DNA of 64,000 bases from an uncultured Tateyamaria sp. (GTDB taxonomy: Bacteria > Pseudomonadota > Alphaproteobacteria > Rhodobacterales > Rhodobacteraceae): positions 186,001-250,000 of the forward strand of contig NZ_CANNDN010000001.1 of NCBI RefSeq assembly GCF_947503465.1, given 5' to 3'. Below, piece by piece: positions 53,278-62,343 of the stretch (within the stretch, counting starts at the first letter, position 1; each line of letters opens with the position of its first letter). Both the position numbers and the translations under genes were made by a program. The notes beneath the pieces are model-generated. The model saw only the letters and a program-made list of their open reading frames with translations. It had not been told where the DNA came from and made no database searches.

Positions 53278-54189
53278 TTGCTGCCGCATTGGGATGATTT
53301 GCGCCTGTTTCTGGCGGTGGCGCGGGCCGAAACCCTGTCGGCCGCGGCCAAGACCGTGCGCAAGGATGCGGCGACCCTTGGGCGGCGGGTGGCGCGGCTG
53401 GAACGGGATCTGGATGTGGTGTTGTTCCGCAAATCCCCGCAGGGCTATGCGCTGACAGAGGCAGGCGCGCAACTGCTGGACCGGGCCGAGGCGGCGGAAG
53501 CCGCGATGCGGGCCGCAACCGAGGGGATCACGGGCCCGGACCGCGATGCCGCCAATGCGGGGCTTACGGGACAGGTGCGCATCGGTGCACCCGATGGCTG
53601 TGCCAATTACGTGTTGCCGCAAGTCTGCGCCCGGTTGGGGGCGGCGCATCCGAACCTTGATATCCAGATCGTCGCCTTGCCACGTGTCTTCAACCTGTCC
53701 CGGCGCGAAGCGGACCTGGCCATCGGCGTCAGCGCCCCCACCGCAGGGCAGTTGACGGTCCAGCGGATCACCGATTACCGCCTGCATTTTGCGGCAAGCA
53801 CGGCGTACCTGGCCGCCGCGCCACAGTTGACGCATATCCGCGATCTCGCGGCACATCGGATTGTCGGATACATTCCTGACATGATTTTTGACCGGGAATT
53901 GGACTATCTGGCGGATGCGGGCGTGGCCCGTGTTGCGATGGCGTCAAATTCGGTCGCGGTGCAATTGAACCTGTTGCGGCAGGGGGCTGGGATTGGTGTT
54001 GTGCACGACTTTGCCTTGCCCTTCGCGCCGGGGCTGGCGCGCGTGCTGGTGGACGAAATGTCGCTGAACCGCAGCTTTTTCCTGATCCGCCACCAGTCGG
54101 ACACACGCGACAGACGCCTGAACCACTTTGCCGAATTGCTGGTGCAGGGCGTGCGTGCGGAAGTCGCGCAGCTTGAGGCAAAGGCCTGA
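53278..54189 (+). CDS. LysR family transcriptional regulator
   Basis: A 303-residue LysR-type regulator: an N-terminal winged HTH (DDLRLFLAVARAETLSAAAKTV then LGRRVARLERDL) and a C-terminal effector-binding domain from about residue 95. It starts at a probable TTG at 53278, preceded by a GAGGG site; no ATG lies in a suitable place. It is divergent from mmsA with an intergenic region of about 108 bp holding inverted repeats, so it likely controls the valine operon. The effector is unknown. Confidence 0.88.
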   Translation: MLPHWDDLRLFLAVARAETLSAAAKTVRKDAATLGRRVARLERDLDVVLFRKSPQGYALTEAGAQLLDRAEAAEAAMRAATEGITGPDRDAANAGLTGQVRIGAPDGCANYVLPQVCARLGAAHPNLDIQIVALPRVFNLSRREADLAIGVSAPTAGQLTVQRITDYRLHFAASTAYLAAAPQLTHIRDLAAHRIVGYIPDMIFDRELDYLADAGVARVAMASNSVAVQLNLLRQGAGIGVVHDFALPFAPGLARVLVDEMSLNRSFFLIRHQSDTRDRRLNHFAELLVQGVRAEVAQLEAKA

Positions 54190-54363
54190 GTGAAAACAAT
54201 GCGGTAGCGCCGGAATGTGAAAGACAGGGCAGGGGTGCGCGGGCATCCTTGGGGGTATGATTTCAACCGGCAGTGGATCGCCCAGACTGCTTCGCAGGCT
54301 TGACAGACAGGGCATCGGCGGCTGACGCTGGGATACATCACACCGTTGCGAGGTCCAGAATCC

Positions 54364-54798
54364 ATGCTTGTGCACCAAATTCTCAAGTCGAAATCCGACG
54401 ATGCCGTTGTCACGGTGACGCCGGGCACCAAGGTATCTGACGCGGCAAAGATCCTGGCGGAACGCAAGATCGGGACGGTCGTGGTGTCGGCAGACGGGCA
54501 GACGGCCGAGGGTATCCTGTCTGAACGCGATATCGTGCGGGTGCTTGCCAAGCGGGGCGGGGCGATCCTGAGCGAGCCTGTGGACACCTTCATGACGTCG
54601 AAACTGGTGACCTGCGGGCGGCAGGACAAGGCCGATGACGTGCTGACCAAGATGACCGAGGGTCGATTTCGGCACATGCCGGTGATCGAGGACGGCCATC
54701 TGGTCGGGCTGATTACCCTGGGTGATGTGGTCAAGGCCCGGTTGGCGGAACTGTCCATGGAAAAGGATGCCCTGCAGGGCATGATCATGGGTCACTGA
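54364..54798 (+). CDS. CBS-domain pair protein
   Basis: A 144-residue protein consisting of two CBS repeats (about residues 10-65 and 78-130) with TEGRFRHMPVIEDGHLVGLITLGDVV typical of the second. Such stand-alone pairs bind adenine nucleotides and act as energy sensors. ATG 54364 follows GCGAGG at a suitable distance. The region 54190-54363 upstream has no recognised element. coaD lies 81 bp downstream on the same strand. Confidence 0.9.
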   Translation: MLVHQILKSKSDDAVVTVTPGTKVSDAAKILAERKIGTVVVSADGQTAEGILSERDIVRVLAKRGGAILSEPVDTFMTSKLVTCGRQDKADDVLTKMTEGRFRHMPVIEDGHLVGLITLGDVVKARLAELSMEKDALQGMIMGH

Positions 54799-54879
54799 CC
54801 AGACGCCTGCGTCCTGTCGGCTTGCATTCGCTGGCCCGAGATGCTGCATTGCGCGCAATATGACTGACGGAGCCGCCCC

Positions 54880-55371
54880 ATGCGCATCGGCCTATACCCC
54901 GGCACATTTGATCCCATCACGCTGGGGCATATCGACATCATAAGGCGGGCCAGCCCCATGGTGGACAAACTGGTTATCGGCGTGGCCATCAACCGCGACA
55001 AGGGTCCGCTGTTTTCCCTGGAAAACCGGGTCGAGATGATCGAGGCCGAATGCGCCAAGCTGAGCAGGCAGACGGGCACCGAGATCCTCGTACACCCGTT
55101 CGAGAATCTGCTGATCGACTGTGCCCGCGATGTCGGTGCCCAAATCATCTTCCGTGGCCTGCGCGCGGTGGCGGATTTCGAATATGAATTCCAGATGGTG
55201 GGCATGAACCGGCAGCTGGATGACAGCATCGAAACGGTTTTCCTGATGGCCGAGGCCGAGCATCAGGCAATTGCATCCAAACTGGTCAAAGAGATCGCCC
55301 GCCTGGGCGGGGACGTCAGCAAATTCGTGACGCCCTTGGTGAATGACGCGTTGGAAGAGCGGTTTGGGTGA
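54880..55371 (+). CDS. coaD: Phosphopantetheine adenylyltransferase
   Basis: CoaD adenylates 4'-phosphopantetheine in the fourth step of CoA synthesis. The 163-residue enzyme has the nucleotidyltransferase motif GTFDPITLGH at residues 8-17, the FRGLRAVADFEYEFQM segment and IASKLVKEIARLGGD at the end (where many homologues have SSTLVKE). ATG 54880 starts the standard MRIGLYPGTFDP. It is convergent with the Sel1-like gene. Confidence 0.96.
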   Translation: MRIGLYPGTFDPITLGHIDIIRRASPMVDKLVIGVAINRDKGPLFSLENRVEMIEAECAKLSRQTGTEILVHPFENLLIDCARDVGAQIIFRGLRAVADFEYEFQMVGMNRQLDDSIETVFLMAEAEHQAIASKLVKEIARLGGDVSKFVTPLVNDALEERFG

Positions 55372-55386
55372 AGGGCGACCAGCGGG

Positions 55387-55947
55387 TCAGAACAGCGGTT
55401 GATAGCGCCAATTGTCTGCGTCAGGCGTAACCTCGTCCAGATCGTAGTCCGCGCCTTGCAGCCGTTTGGCAATCTCTAACCCATCCCGTGCCGCCTGGTC
55501 CACATATCTGCGTCCCAATGCCTCGTCCTGCGCGATGCCATGGCCGCGCATCAGGTTCAGACCGTGATTGAAGCGCCCGACAGGATCGCCTGCCTCTGCG
55601 GCGCGCCGGTCCCATTCGGCAGACGCATCTGGATTATAATCTCCGCCAAGACCGTTGTTTTCAAGCTGGCTCATCCAGGTCATGGCCTTGGTGTAACCGG
55701 CTTCGGCACAGCGTCGGGTGAGCGTGCGCGACAGTTCGGGATTGTCGGTTTTTGTGACGTTGATGCCCAGCGAACAGGTGACGGAATCAATCACACCCAT
55801 CTCGATCTTGCGTATCAGCATTTCCTGACCGGTGTCTTGGGGGTTGAGGATCCCCAATTCATTTTCGACCGTGACGGGTGCGTCATCGGCCAAAGCGGCG
55901 TTTGCAAGCACCAGACATGACGCCATCATGACAACAGGTTTCAGCAT
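55387..55947 (-). CDS. Exported Sel1-like repeat protein
   Basis: A 186-residue protein with a signal peptide (cleavage likely after residue 20, ALA) and Sel1-like helical repeats in the second half (AEWDRRAAEAGDPVGRFNHGLNLMRGHGIAQDEALGRRYVDQAA). Two cysteines in the N-terminal mature part could bridge. Such proteins act as periplasmic protein-binding scaffolds; the partner is unknown. It lies between coaD and gap on the minus strand. Confidence 0.8.
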   Translation of the reverse strand: MLKPVVMMASCLVLANAALADDAPVTVENELGILNPQDTGQEMLIRKIEMGVIDSVTCSLGINVTKTDNPELSRTLTRRCAEAGYTKAMTWMSQLENNGLGGDYNPDASAEWDRRAAEAGDPVGRFNHGLNLMRGHGIAQDEALGRRYVDQAARDGLEIAKRLQGADYDLDEVTPDADNWRYQPLF

Positions 55948-56040
55948 CTAGACCTCCCTTGTTGGGGCCAAGGATACCGATGCATTGCAAACACGTCACC
56001 TTTACCAAAGTCGTAGACCGGGTAAGGTGCTGCTAAATTG

Positions 56041-56067
56041 AAAAAGGGCGCCCTGAAGCGCCCCTTT
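56041..56067 (-). terminator. Intrinsic terminator of the upstream gap gene
   Basis: On the minus strand AAAGGGGCGC pairs with GCGCCCTTTT (10 bp, one wobble) around a 6-nt loop and runs out in a T-tract. It lies 24 bp after the gap stop at 56092. Confidence 0.8.
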
Positions 56068-56091
56068 GAGAATACGTGTTTTACTGCGTCG

Positions 56092-57096
56092 TTACAGGTA
56101 CTTGCCCATCTCGACAGCCGTGTCGCCCATGCGGTTGGAAAAGCCCCATTCGTTGTCATACCACGACAGGACGCGGACGAAATTGCCGTCCATCACCTTG
56201 GTCTGATCCGTGGCAAAGATCGACGAATGAGGGTCGTGGTTAAAGTCCATCGACACCAGTTTGGCATCCACAACGCCCAAAACGCCGTCCAGCGGACCGG
56301 ATGCCGCGGCGGCCGTCATCGCGGCGTTGATCTCGTCCACGGTCACGTCGCGGTCCATTTCCACTGTCAGGTCAACGCACGATACATTGGGTGTGGGCAC
56401 GCGGATGGCCACACCGTCCAGCTTGCCGTTCAGCTCCGGCATCACAAGACCAACTGCCTTGGCGGCACCGGTCGAGGTGGGGATCATGTTCATCGCCGCC
56501 GCGCGGGCGCGGTAGAGATCCTTGTGCATCGTGTCCAGCGTCGGCTGGTCACCGGTATAGCTGTGGATTGTCGTCATGAAACCGCGCTTGATTCCGAACT
56601 GGTCGTGCAGGACCTTGGCGACGGGTGTCAGGCAGTTCGTGGTGCAGGATGCGTTCGACACCACCACATCATCACCGGTCAGCGCGGTGTGGTTCACGCC
56701 ATAGACAATCGTCTTGTCAGCCTCCTTGCCGGGGGCTGAGATCAGCACACGGCTCGAGCCGTTTTCCAGATGCGCCTGGCATGCGTCCTTGGACGTGAAG
56801 ATGCCCGTGCATTCCATCACGATATCCACGTGGGACCAGGGCAGGTCTGCCGGGTTCCGCTCTGCCGTGACCTTGATCGGACCGGTGCCGACGTCAATCG
56901 TGTCGCCAACAACCTTCACATTGACAGGAAAGCGGCCATGCACGCTGTCATATTGCAGCAGGTGGGCATTGGTCTCGACCGGTCCAAGGTCGTTGATGGC
57001 AACCACCTCTATATCCGTCCGACCGCTTTCGATGATGGCGCGCAGCACGTTGCGCCCGATGCGCCCGAAGCCGTTGATTGCAACTTTGATGGCCAT
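56092..57096 (-). CDS. gap: Glyceraldehyde-3-phosphate dehydrogenase, NAD-type
   Basis: A 334-residue type I GAPDH. Catalytic Cys151 is in SNASCTTNC, followed by HSYTGDQPTLD. Asp36 in VVAINDLG is the acidic residue that selects NAD, so this copy is predicted to serve glycolysis. ATG 57096 has a GGGGGAT ribosome site; a few further codons are open upstream without such a site. It lies in tandem with a second gap gene on the same strand and has a GTTACCGCTAAC palindrome 67-78 bp before the start. Confidence 0.96.
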   Translation of the reverse strand: MAIKVAINGFGRIGRNVLRAIIESGRTDIEVVAINDLGPVETNAHLLQYDSVHGRFPVNVKVVGDTIDVGTGPIKVTAERNPADLPWSHVDIVMECTGIFTSKDACQAHLENGSSRVLISAPGKEADKTIVYGVNHTALTGDDVVVSNASCTTNCLTPVAKVLHDQFGIKRGFMTTIHSYTGDQPTLDTMHKDLYRARAAAMNMIPTSTGAAKAVGLVMPELNGKLDGVAIRVPTPNVSCVDLTVEMDRDVTVDEINAAMTAAAASGPLDGVLGVVDAKLVSMDFNHDPHSSIFATDQTKVMDGNFVRVLSWYDNEWGFSNRMGDTAVEMGKYL

Positions 57097-57162
57097 GGTA
57101 TCCCCCATGTCTGGTGTCAGCAAAAATGTCTGAACGCGGCCCGCGACAGGCGGGGCAGCGCC

Positions 57163-57174
57163 GTTACCGCTAAC
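57163..57174. promoter_or_regulatory. GTTA-CCGC-TAAC palindrome ahead of gap
   Basis: A 12-bp site with 4-bp arms and a central CG, 67-78 bp before the gap start. It resembles the sites at 58569-58646 ahead of the second gap gene. LacI-type regulators, such as the central-carbon regulator CceR of Rhodobacter, use central-CG palindromes of this sort; assignment to CceR is a guess. Confidence 0.5.
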
Positions 57175-57241
57175 AAAGGCATAGTGCGGGGAATGTCAAC
57201 CGAAGATACGGGTCACACAGGTGCGACATGTGGCCGACGGA

Positions 57242-57385
57242 TCAGCGCCAGAAGGCCAACCATTCAAGCAGGTCTGCAAATTTCTTGCCCAGAAAAACCA
57301 GGTGTTCGGTGCCGTACAGCATGACGTCCGCCGCAATCGCGCCAACGATCAGCAGGGCAAGGGTAATGGCAACGCTGTTGGGCAT
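57242..57385 (-). CDS. 47-residue membrane protein between the two gap genes
   Basis: A complete small reading frame of 47 residues starts MPNSVAITLALLIVGAIAAD and ends in EWLAFWR. It has a single transmembrane helix at about residues 5-24 followed by an amphipathic basic and aromatic tail (LGKKFADLLEWLAFWR). It lies on the same strand as both gap genes, between them. No clear ribosome site is seen ahead of ATG 57385, which lowers confidence. No family was recognised. Confidence 0.6.
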   Translation of the reverse strand: MPNSVAITLALLIVGAIAADVMLYGTEHLVFLGKKFADLLEWLAFWR

Positions 57386-57467
57386 AGGGGCGGTCACGCA
57401 AGTAAAAAGGGCAGGGCCGTTGTGACAGTCCCGCCCGTGCCTTGCAAGCTGCGGCTGTGGCTGTGGT

Positions 57468-58469
57468 TCAGGTCAGACGGCCCATCGCAACGGCCACGTC
57501 GGCCATGCGCACCGAAAACGCCCATTCATTGTCGTACCACGCCAGTACACGGACCAGACGCCCCCCGACAACCTTGGTCTGGTCGGGGGCAAAGATCGAC
57601 GAGTATTCGGTGTGGTTAAAGTCGATACTGACCTTCTGTTCGTCGTCATAGGCCAGAACACGGCCCATCGGGCCTGCGGCGGCCTCTGCCACGGCGGCGT
57701 TCACCTCGTCGACGGTCACGTCACGGCCCGCTTCGAATGTCAGATCGACGGCGCTCACGTTCGGCGTGGGCACGCGCATGGCGGTGCCGTCCAGCTTGCC
57801 CGCCAGATTGGGCAGAACCTCACCCAGCGCCTTGGCGGCACCGGTCGAGGTGGGGATCATCGCCATGGCTGCGGCGCGGGCGCGGTACAGATCCTTGTGG
57901 CGCCGGTCCAGCGTTGGCTGGTCGCCGGTGTAGCTGTGAATGGTGGTCATCACACCGCGTTCGATGCCAAAGGCACGGTCCAGAACCTTTGCCAGCGGGG
58001 CCAGGCAGTTTGTCGTGCACGACCCGTTCGAGATCATGCGGTCATTGGCTGCGAGCTGTTCGTCGTTCACCCCGAAGACAACTGTCTTGTCCACGTTCTT
58101 GCCCGGGGCCGACAGCAGCACCTTGCGTGCGCCGCGCTCCATATGCGTCCTGGCCTTTTCGCCGTCATTGAATTTGCCAGTGCATTCCAGCACAACATCG
58201 ACGCCCGTCCAGTCAAGTTCATTCATGTCGTAGGTGGACATCATGCGGATCGGGCCACGGCCCAGATCCATCGTGTCGTTCGTCAGCGTCACCGCGTTTG
58301 GAAAACGGCCATGCACGCTGTCATATTTGATCAGGTGGGCCGAGGTCTCAAGCGGGCCGGTGGCATTCACGGCCACCACGTCGATGTCGTTGCGCAGCGA
58401 TGATGCGATGTGGCTGAGGGTACAGCGCCCGATGCGTCCAAACCCGTTGATGCCGACTTTGATGGTCAT
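57468..58469 (-). CDS. Glyceraldehyde-3-phosphate dehydrogenase, GapB-like
   Basis: A 333-residue second GAPDH with catalytic Cys151 (SNGSCTTNC) and HSYTGDQPTLD conserved. At the cofactor position it has Ala36 (VVAVNATG) where the neighbouring copy has Asp36; loss of the acidic residue is typical of GapB or plastid enzymes that accept NADP. This copy is therefore predicted to favour NADP and gluconeogenic or Calvin-type flux. ATG 58469 follows an AAGGA-type site. Three GTTA-type motifs lie upstream. Confidence 0.93.
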   Translation of the reverse strand: MTIKVGINGFGRIGRCTLSHIASSLRNDIDVVAVNATGPLETSAHLIKYDSVHGRFPNAVTLTNDTMDLGRGPIRMMSTYDMNELDWTGVDVVLECTGKFNDGEKARTHMERGARKVLLSAPGKNVDKTVVFGVNDEQLAANDRMISNGSCTTNCLAPLAKVLDRAFGIERGVMTTIHSYTGDQPTLDRRHKDLYRARAAAMAMIPTSTGAAKALGEVLPNLAGKLDGTAMRVPTPNVSAVDLTFEAGRDVTVDEVNAAVAEAAAGPMGRVLAYDDEQKVSIDFNHTEYSSIFAPDQTKVVGGRLVRVLAWYDNEWAFSVRMADVAVAMGRLT

Positions 58470-58568
58470 GGTTCCGGTGGTCCTTCCGCTGGGGCAGCTT
58501 TGGTGTTGGTTGGGTCATAGCCGCCGCGGCGCAGCATGAGAAGGGGAAAAGGACCGTTTAATCAGCAT

Positions 58569-58646
58569 GTTAGCGATAAACGTGTGCCATTGTATGCAGT
58601 TCGCGCTAACAGTATGCGGAACCGGGCGGGTGTGTTATGCGCTAAC
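58569..58646. promoter_or_regulatory. Cluster of three GTTA-nCGn-TAAC-like sites between gapB-like and DUF808 genes
   Basis: The sites are GTTAGCGATAAAC (58569-58581), GTTCGCGCTAAC (58599-58610) and GTTATGCGCTAAC (58634-58646). All have a central GCG and TAA(A)C right arm. The region is the shared upstream region of two divergent genes. A LacI-type regulator is suspected. Confidence 0.5.
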
Positions 58647-58674
58647 GTAAGGATACAGCAAGGGAACGGGCGGT

Positions 58675-59637
58675 ATGAGCGGACTTATTGCGCTTTTGGA
58701 TGATGTCGCGGGAATCGCCAAGGTGGCGGCGGCCTCTGTCGATGATGTGATCGGGCAGGCGGCCAAGGCGGGATCCAAAGCAGCCGGTGCCGTGATTGAC
58801 GACGCCGCCGTGACACCGAAATACGTCCATGGCTTTTCTGCCGACCGCGAGTTGCCGATCATCTGGCGCATTGCAAAGGGGTCGTTCAAGAACAAGCTGG
58901 TATTTTTGCTGCCCATCGGCCTTTTGCTGTCGAACTTCGCGCCCTGGGCTATCCCGCCGCTTCTGATGCTGGGCGGATCATACCTGTGTTTCGAAGGCGC
59001 CGAAAAGGTCGCGCATGTGATGGGCTGGGGCCACGGGCACGAGGATTACCAGGGCAAGGAAACCGAGATCGAGGATCCCGCGCACCTGGAAGAACAGAAG
59101 GCCAAGGGCGCGATCAAGACCGATTTCATCCTGTCGGCCGAGATCATGACAATCGCGCTTGCGGCAATCCCGGAAAGCAACTTCTGGATGGAAGCGGCAA
59201 CGCTTGCGACCGTCGCAATCATGATCACCGTGGCGGTCTATGGATCGGTGGCGCTGATTGTGAAGGCCGATGATGCAGGGCTGGCCCTGGCACAGCGGGG
59301 GCGGTTGGGTCTGACCCGTGCACTGGGACGGGGCATCGTGAAGGTCATGCCCGGATTCATGAAGCTCCTGACCATTGTCGGCACCGGCGCGATGCTTTGG
59401 GTGGGGGGCGAGATTATCGTCCACGGTCTTGCGCAGATGGGCTGGCACGCACCCGAAGACGCCGTGTACGGAATTGCCAAGGCTGTCGGCGGTGACGCGG
59501 CCGCGGCGGTGTGGGGGGTAAAGGCGGCTTTGCACGGTGTGCTGGGTCTGGCGTGGGGCTTTGTCCTGATCCCGGTGGGTGAAAAGGTGATTACGCCGCT
59601 CTGGCGCGGCGTGTCCTCGCGACTGGCCCGGGCATAA
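58675..59637 (+). CDS. DUF808 (YedI-like) membrane protein
   Basis: A 320-residue inner-membrane protein of the DUF808 family with several transmembrane helices. The family start SGLIALLDDVAGIAKVAAASVDDV, followed by KAGSKAAGAVIDDAAVTPKYVHG, is clear, and KFVFLLP-like KNKLVFLLPIGLLLSNFAPW marks the first helix. Its function is unknown. The ATG at 58675 lies 29 bp after the last GTTA-type motif, so it may share regulation with the divergent gap gene. Confidence 0.88.
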   Translation: MSGLIALLDDVAGIAKVAAASVDDVIGQAAKAGSKAAGAVIDDAAVTPKYVHGFSADRELPIIWRIAKGSFKNKLVFLLPIGLLLSNFAPWAIPPLLMLGGSYLCFEGAEKVAHVMGWGHGHEDYQGKETEIEDPAHLEEQKAKGAIKTDFILSAEIMTIALAAIPESNFWMEAATLATVAIMITVAVYGSVALIVKADDAGLALAQRGRLGLTRALGRGIVKVMPGFMKLLTIVGTGAMLWVGGEIIVHGLAQMGWHAPEDAVYGIAKAVGGDAAAAVWGVKAALHGVLGLAWGFVLIPVGEKVITPLWRGVSSRLARA

Positions 59638-59672
59638 GCCGGGGCGCCCAGGGGGGGGCGCAGGCCGTCTGC

Positions 59673-59963
59673 TTAGTAGTCGGCTTCGACCAAGACGTCG
59701 ACGCTTTGGGTGTTTTGAGCAGCCTGTTTGTCCGCGCGTGACGCTTCCGTTCTGACCTCTGCCGTGGGGGCAGCGCTGCGTATTGGCAGGAATGCCGCAA
59801 GCAGGCTCAAACCAACCAGCAAAACCGCGCCGCCCAATGAATAGATTGCCAAGGCCAGCCAAATAGAGCCCCCAAAAATCAGGGAGGCTCCTGCGGCAAT
59901 CGCTGCCAGCATCATAGCAAGACCAATATTCCCAATCACACGCGCCGCTTGGAGGTGAGACAC
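59673..59963 (-). CDS. Small hypothetical membrane protein
   Basis: A 96-residue protein with two transmembrane helices (about residues 12-30 and 35-60) and a polar, Ala-rich C-terminal tail. The GTG at 59963 is a tentative start; its GGAG is very close. A Met-Met start at about residue 17 is less likely because it would break the first helix. No family was recognised. It is convergent with the DUF808 gene. Confidence 0.5.
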   Translation of the reverse strand: MSHLQAARVIGNIGLAMMLAAIAAGASLIFGGSIWLALAIYSLGGAVLLVGLSLLAAFLPIRSAAPTAEVRTEASRADKQAAQNTQSVDVLVEADY

Positions 59964-60052
59964 ACTCCGCCTAGAGGTTTTTGCCAGTTTTCATTATTCC
60001 ACCACAAATAACAGCAAAACTTGTTATGAGAGTGTTAACGGCATCTATTTGC

Positions 60053-62068
60053 CTAAATGAGCGCCTTTGCCCGCGCGACAACGTTTTCCGCCGTGATGCC
60101 GAACTTTTCAAACAGCACGTTTGCCGGGGCGGATGCGCCAAAGTCGTCCATGCCCACGAAGTCGGCCTTGTTCGCCTTGCCACGCTCGCCCAGCAGCCAC
60201 CGGTCCCAACCCTGGCGCACGGCCGCTTCGATCCCGACGCGAACGGCGCCCGCAGGCAGCACCTTGCGGCGATAGCTTTCGTCCTGCGCGGCAAACAGTT
60301 CCATGCAGGGCATGGATACGACGCGCGTGCCAATTCCGGCCTCTTGCAGCGTGGCCCGGGCCTCAAGCGCCACGGACACTTCCGAGCCGGACGCGATCAG
60401 GATCACCTGACGCTTGCCCTCTGCCTCGGCCAGAACATAGGCACCCTGGGCGGTCATGTTCTTCAGCTTGTGTTCGGTCCGCACGGTCGGCAGGCCCTGA
60501 CGGGTCAGGGACAGGACCGATGGGGTTTCGGTCGAGGACAGCGCCAATTCCCAGCTTTCCGCCGTCTCAACCGCGTCGGCGGGACGGAAGACATGTGTAT
60601 TGGGCGTCGCCCGGCTGATGGCCAGATGCTCCACCGGTTGGTGGGTCGGTCCGTCTTCGCCCAGGCCGATGCTGTCATGGGTCATGACGAACACGGTCGG
60701 GATTTTCATCAGGGCAGCCAGACGCATGGCAGGGCGGGCGTAGTCGGTAAAGCACATGAATGTGCCGCCATAGGGGCGGATCCCTCCATGCAGGGCCATG
60801 CCGTTCATGGCTGCGGCCATGCCGTGTTCGCGGATGCCCCAATAGACATAGCGCCCGGCGCGGTTGTCCACGTCAAAGACACCCAGGTCACCCGTCTTGG
60901 TGTTGTTCGATCCGGTCAGGTCAGCCGACCCGCCCACGGTTTCCGGCATCACGGGGTTTAGGACCTCCAGCGCCTTTTCGGATGCGGCACGGGTCGCCAG
61001 CTTGGGTGCGCTTTCCGACATCTGTTTCTTGAAGGCCTTGACCGTCGCCGACAGCTTCTTGGGCACCTCGCGGGCGAAGGACCGGTTGAACAGGGCCCGC
61101 TTGGCACCGGACATGGCGTCAAAACGCTCTTCCCACGCCTGGCGATCCTCGGCCCCGCGCGCACCAATCGCTTCCCACGCCGCCTTCACGTCGGCAGGCA
61201 CGTCAAACGGGCCCGTCGTCCAGCCATAGGCTTCCTTGGCGTCCTGCAATTGCCCCTGATCAGTCAGCGCGCCGTGGCCCTTTGACGTATCCTGTGCCGC
61301 GTGACCCAGCGCGATGTGGGTCTTGCAGGCAATCATCGTGGGCTTGCCCTGGCTCTTGGCCTTGGTGATGGCGGCATCAATGGCTTCGGGGTCGTGGCCG
61401 TCAATCTCGATCACGGCCCAGCCTGCGGACTTGAAGCGCTGCGGCTGATCGGTGGTGTCTGCCAGCGATACGGGGCCATCAATTGTGATGTTGTTGTTGT
61501 CCCAGAACACGATCAGCTTGGACAGCTGGTGGCGACCGGCAAGGGTGATGGCCTCCTGGCTCACGCCTTCCATCAGACAGCCATCACCGGCGATGACATA
61601 GGTATGGTGATCCACGACCTTCTTGCCGAAGCGGGCGCGCAGGATTTCCTCGGCCATGGCAAAACCGATGGCGTTGGAAAGGCCCTGGCCCAACGGGCCG
61701 GTGGTGGTCTCGATCCCCTTGGCGTGGCCGTATTCCGGATGACCTGCCGTCTTGGACCCCCATTGGCGGAAGTCCTTGATCTGTTGCAGCGTCATATCCT
61801 CGTAGCCCGTGAGGTGCAGCAGGGAATAAAGCAGCATGGACCCGTGGCCCGCGGACAGAATAAACCGATCCCGGTCCGGCCAATCGGGGGCCTTGGCATC
61901 GAATTTAAGGTGCTTTTCAAACAGGACCGTGGCGACATCGGCCATCCCCATGGGCATGCCGGAGTGGCCGGAATTGGCGGCGGCCACGGCATCAAGGGTC
62001 AAGGCGCGAATGGCGGTGGCCTTTGACCAATGGTCGGGATGGGCGGTGCGAAGGGCTGTCAGGTCCAC
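60053..62068 (-). CDS. tkt: Transketolase
   Basis: The 671-residue thiamine-diphosphate enzyme transfers two-carbon units in the pentose phosphate pathway. Landmarks are [19 protein letters not shown] near the N-terminus, [13 protein letters not shown] as the TPP motif, [17 protein letters not shown] in the pyrimidine domain and the C-terminal [18 protein letters not shown] segment. It starts with GTG 62068 after an AAGGA site. It lies in the same region as the gap genes but is separated from them by the DUF808 and small membrane protein genes. Confidence 0.97.
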   Translation of the reverse strand: MDLTALRTAHPDHWSKATAIRALTLDAVAAANSGHSGMPMGMADVATVLFEKHLKFDAKAPDWPDRDRFILSAGHGSMLLYSLLHLTGYEDMTLQQIKDFRQWGSKTAGHPEYGHAKGIETTTGPLGQGLSNAIGFAMAEEILRARFGKKVVDHHTYVIAGDGCLMEGVSQEAITLAGRHQLSKLIVFWDNNNITIDGPVSLADTTDQPQRFKSAGWAVIEIDGHDPEAIDAAITKAKSQGKPTMIACKTHIALGHAAQDTSKGHGALTDQGQLQDAKEAYGWTTGPFDVPADVKAAWEAIGARGAEDRQAWEERFDAMSGAKRALFNRSFAREVPKKLSATVKAFKKQMSESAPKLATRAASEKALEVLNPVMPETVGGSADLTGSNNTKTGDLGVFDVDNRAGRYVYWGIREHGMAAAMNGMALHGGIRPYGGTFMCFTDYARPAMRLAALMKIPTVFVMTHDSIGLGEDGPTHQPVEHLAISRATPNTHVFRPADAVETAESWELALSSTETPSVLSLTRQGLPTVRTEHKLKNMTAQGAYVLAEAEGKRQVILIASGSEVSVALEARATLQEAGIGTRVVSMPCMELFAAQDESYRRKVLPAGAVRVGIEAAVRQGWDRWLLGERGKANKADFVGMDDFGASAPANVLFEKFGITAENVVARAKALI

Positions 62069-62343
62069 GGGGTAACTCGTCCTTTGGGTTATGTTTCGGG
62101 CTGCATATCAGGCAAAGGCCAAAGATCAAGGCGATCCGCCACGGCAAAACGGCGCCAATGGGCATCGGCGGCGCCTTGCTACATCAATGCCGTCTGCCAA
62201 GTGCTTGATCGCAAAGGGGGGCGCATTTCCAGACCGCTTTGGCTAGACTGAGGTGCAAAGCGACGGGAAATCGATTCGATGCACCGGGGTAAACAGGTGG
62301 GACGCGCCAAGGCGCAAAAACAAAAAGGGGACGGGCACCACAG
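62069..62343. other. 275-bp intergenic region between tkt and the coiled-coil gene
   Basis: This must hold the divergent promoters of tkt and the coiled-coil/zapA pair. A GGCGGCGCC-rich stretch and an A-rich run (GCAAAAACAAAAAGG at about 62317) before the coiled-coil gene are visible. I see no gene and no convincing operator here. Confidence 0.4.

Noticed and set aside
57221..57425. Plus-strand frames over the gap intergenic region
   Set aside because: They are opposite the 47-residue minus-strand gene and have no ribosome site or family pattern.
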